Shown one piece after another: positions 62,564 to 64,000 of a stretch of DNA of 64,000 nt. The notes under the pieces were generated by a model. That model saw only the letters and a list, made by a program, of their open reading frames with translations, did no database searches and was not told the origin of the DNA. The DNA comes from Algivirga pacifica (GTDB taxonomy: Bacteria; Bacteroidota; Bacteroidia; Cytophagales; Flammeovirgaceae): the NCBI RefSeq assembly GCF_039543525.1, contig NZ_BAABJX010000059.1:62001-126000 (forward strand), read 5' to 3'. Position numbers and translations under genes: made by a program. Within the stretch, counting starts at the first letter, position 1. Each line of letters opens with the position of its first letter.

Positions 62564-63538
62564 ATGAAAGTCACTTACAAAGAGTATCTTATTGAGGTAC
62601 TGAATGAGTACGACTACTCAGTGCATTCAACGGATAATATCAACAGCTACCAGCTTGAATACTCTAAAGGGGCTATTGTTCAGGAACGGATTCACCCAAT
62701 CAGTAAACATGGCATTCGTGTAAAAGACTTGGCTCTGGAGCATGAGCTGTCCAGTGCTATATTATGTGAATTCAAAGGAGCTACAAGCGTTCATAAAAAG
62801 TCCTTTTATATTGATCACGATAAGATTTGGATATGTGTATGCAATGCGATCTATTGTCTAGGTATACCTAACCTAAAACTCATATGGTATGGACAGTACG
62901 ACCCAGCGACTAACATATCCCTTCTTCCATTTATGGATGACTTTATCATTCATGGAGAACTAGAAATCATACGAATTAACCGTGATGGAGAAATACAATG
63001 GAAATTTGATGCGCCAGATATTTTTATAACGGAAAGTGGAACCGAGAACTTCAGAATACACGAAAAAACTATAGAAGTAGAGGATTGGCAAAATACAGCC
63101 TATACGATTGATGAGAACGGGATAGGAGTAATAACAATGGAGCCAAGATTTCACCTTGAAGTTCAGCAAAATAAGATTATACAGTGGATTGAAGAATGGC
63201 TGAGATTACTTGAAAAGGGATCATTTAATAGAGCATTCAATACCATTCTACATGACCCTTATTATCAATGGACTCCACAATTGATGGAAAATGTAATTTC
63301 AAATTATGGATTTCCTGAAGACACTATCGGAAAGTATCGTATTGAATTTCCTCAAGGGGAAGACTCTTCCTATGCACAAATTAATTTTTGGTGGGATTCT
63401 TCATCTCAGAAGAAAGTAGCAATCATTGAATATGAAGTTCCTCTTAATGGAACCTGGAGCGATCTCACAATCTCATTCGAAGTCAAAGAAAATAGAAATG
63501 TTTTCGAGATTACACTCAACGATATTCATGTTATGTAA
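62564..63538 (+). CDS. Hypothetical protein, beta-strand repeat type
   Basis: 324 residues, cytoplasmic. Central strands resemble propeller-like blades: SFYIDHDKIWICVCNAIYCL, PNLKLIWYGQYDPATNISLL, DDFIIHGELEIIRINRDGEI, NTAYTIDENG. The first part (KGAIVQERIHPISKHGIRV, LSSAILCEFKGATSVHKK) resembles small proteins found near Rhs or polymorphic toxins in Bacteroidota. C-terminal ~100 residues form a separate region (WIEEWLRLLEKGSFNRAF). No function can be given. Confidence 0.6.
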   Translation: MKVTYKEYLIEVLNEYDYSVHSTDNINSYQLEYSKGAIVQERIHPISKHGIRVKDLALEHELSSAILCEFKGATSVHKKSFYIDHDKIWICVCNAIYCLGIPNLKLIWYGQYDPATNISLLPFMDDFIIHGELEIIRINRDGEIQWKFDAPDIFITESGTENFRIHEKTIEVEDWQNTAYTIDENGIGVITMEPRFHLEVQQNKIIQWIEEWLRLLEKGSFNRAFNTILHDPYYQWTPQLMENVISNYGFPEDTIGKYRIEFPQGEDSSYAQINFWWDSSSQKKVAIIEYEVPLNGTWSDLTISFEVKENRNVFEITLNDIHVM

Positions 63539-63566
63539 AAAGGTCTTAAATGCAGACAACTTCTTG

Positions 63567-63605
63567 TATATAGATTGTCTACTCAGTGCGTAGACAATCT
63601 ATATA
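63567..63605. terminator. Long perfect hairpin between convergent genes
   Basis: 15-bp perfect stem TATATAGATTGTCTA / TAGACAATCTATATA with nine-base loop. Ends both the hypothetical gene and the DUF4276 gene. Confidence 0.8.
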
Positions 63606-63609
63606 AATC

Positions 63610-64000
63610 TCAGAGACTCTTTAACTTCCCCACCCATACAGCAAATCTTGGACAAGCAGCCATAATATTCTCCAGTCCAATCTCAGAAGCAATCATACTG
63701 CCATACAGCACTTTATTATACCCCTCTATACTTCTCTCCAATCGCTTAGAAGGTGCTGTGGTACGACCATTGTTAATCATCTCCGGATTTTGCTCCCGAA
63801 AGGTTTCTTCCAGGTAAGCCTGATCCTTTATTTCACGAGGTAGAAAGCTATTCAATAGCACTTCCTTATTCGTAAACAATAGGGCTTCAAACTCATGAAG
63901 CTGTATATAAGGAATAAAGCGAGATTGCAGCTCAGGCGAAAGACTATCCTTCATTCCCTGTTCCAGGATACCCATACGAATTGACTTATCCATCACCTGC
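63610..64000 (-). CDS. DUF4276 family protein, N-terminal part outside window
   Basis: Only the C-terminal ~130 residues are present; the frame stays open to the window edge and family members are over 200 residues, so the GTG at 63996 is not a credible start. FIPYIQLHEFEALLFTN, NNGRTTAPSKRLERSI, YNKVLYGSMIASEIGLENI and MAACPRFAVWVGKL are characteristic of DUF4276. These proteins are usually encoded after an AAA ATPase and are suspected to act in phage defence; the partner would lie to the right of this window. Confidence 0.85.
   Translation of the reverse strand, partial: QVMDKSIRMGILEQGMKDSLSPELQSRFIPYIQLHEFEALLFTNKEVLLNSFLPREIKDQAYLEETFREQNPEMINNGRTTAPSKRLERSIEGYNKVLYGSMIASEIGLENIMAACPRFAVWVGKLKSL

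Noticed and set aside
1..64000. tRNA or rRNA genes
   Set aside because: Looked for T-arm GGTTCGAATCC-like signatures; the only TTCGA-rich hits are parts of the GTTGATTCGAG repeat arms.

Overview
The window looks like chromosome of a marine, polysaccharide-degrading Bacteroidota bacterium, probably order Cytophagales (Flammeovirga/Persicobacter-like; this placement is inference). Reasons: a SusC/SusD pair, TonB-dependent receptors with carboxypeptidase-regulatory N-termini, MsrB-MsrA fusion, Bacteroidota-type integrase, TAnnTTTG promoter boxes, moderate-to-low GC and long non-coding hairpin spacers between genes. No tRNA, rRNA or CRISPR array was seen.

Layout. 1-30.7 kb is mainly housekeeping: the 3' part of a TonB receptor, murA, pdxH, an FAD oxidoreductase, a glycosyltransferase/WecA-type pair, purA, a STAS protein, aroE, trmN6, pyrF, a GT39-type transferase, a TPR-SpoIIE phosphatase, a double thioredoxin, msrBA, dapA, an unrecognised four-repeat acidic protein and mreB. 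31.0-34.1 kb is a LacI regulator with kdgK and kdgA. 34.1-36.2 kb is a palindrome-rich stretch plus a broken Rhs tip with a small lipoprotein. 36.2-51.1 kb is an alginate utilisation locus: DEH reductase (SDR), MFS transporter, KdgF, PL17, PL6, SusD, SusC, a GntR/FadR regulator and a divergent PL7 lyase with two binding modules. 51.4-64 kb is more accessory: an NAD-binding protein, DEAD helicase, a PH-domain gene bracketed by two MITEs, a VOC protein, a GH13 lipoprotein with an altered active site, an HNH nuclease, a UDG-like protein, a tyrosine recombinase, hypothetical genes and the end of a DUF4276 gene.

How the genes work together. PL7 and PL6 lyases would cut alginate outside or on the outer membrane, SusC/SusD import oligomers, PL17 releases unsaturated monomers, MFS takes them across the inner membrane, KdgF speeds linearisation to DEH, the SDR reduces DEH to KDG, and KdgK plus KdgA split KDG into pyruvate and glyceraldehyde 3-phosphate. 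Two operator types are visible: ATTGGTTAACCAAT between gntR and PL7, and TGTAATCGATTGCA upstream of lacI and, inverted, upstream of kdgK.

The most unusual content is non-coding: (a) intergenic arrays with strict 7-base periodicity whose heptamer differs at every locus and which are usually followed by an inverted copy; (b) spacers built from GTTGAA/GTTGAG or GTTTAGTT words alternating with tiny TTCG-loop hairpins; (c) hairpins whose arms change together between loci; (d) a MITE family with GAGCTTGTTTG ends and 3-bp TNA target duplications. Also notable are a MurA with Asp for the fosfomycin-target Cys, an MsrA domain without its catalytic Cys, and an orphan plus-strand terminator just upstream of susC.
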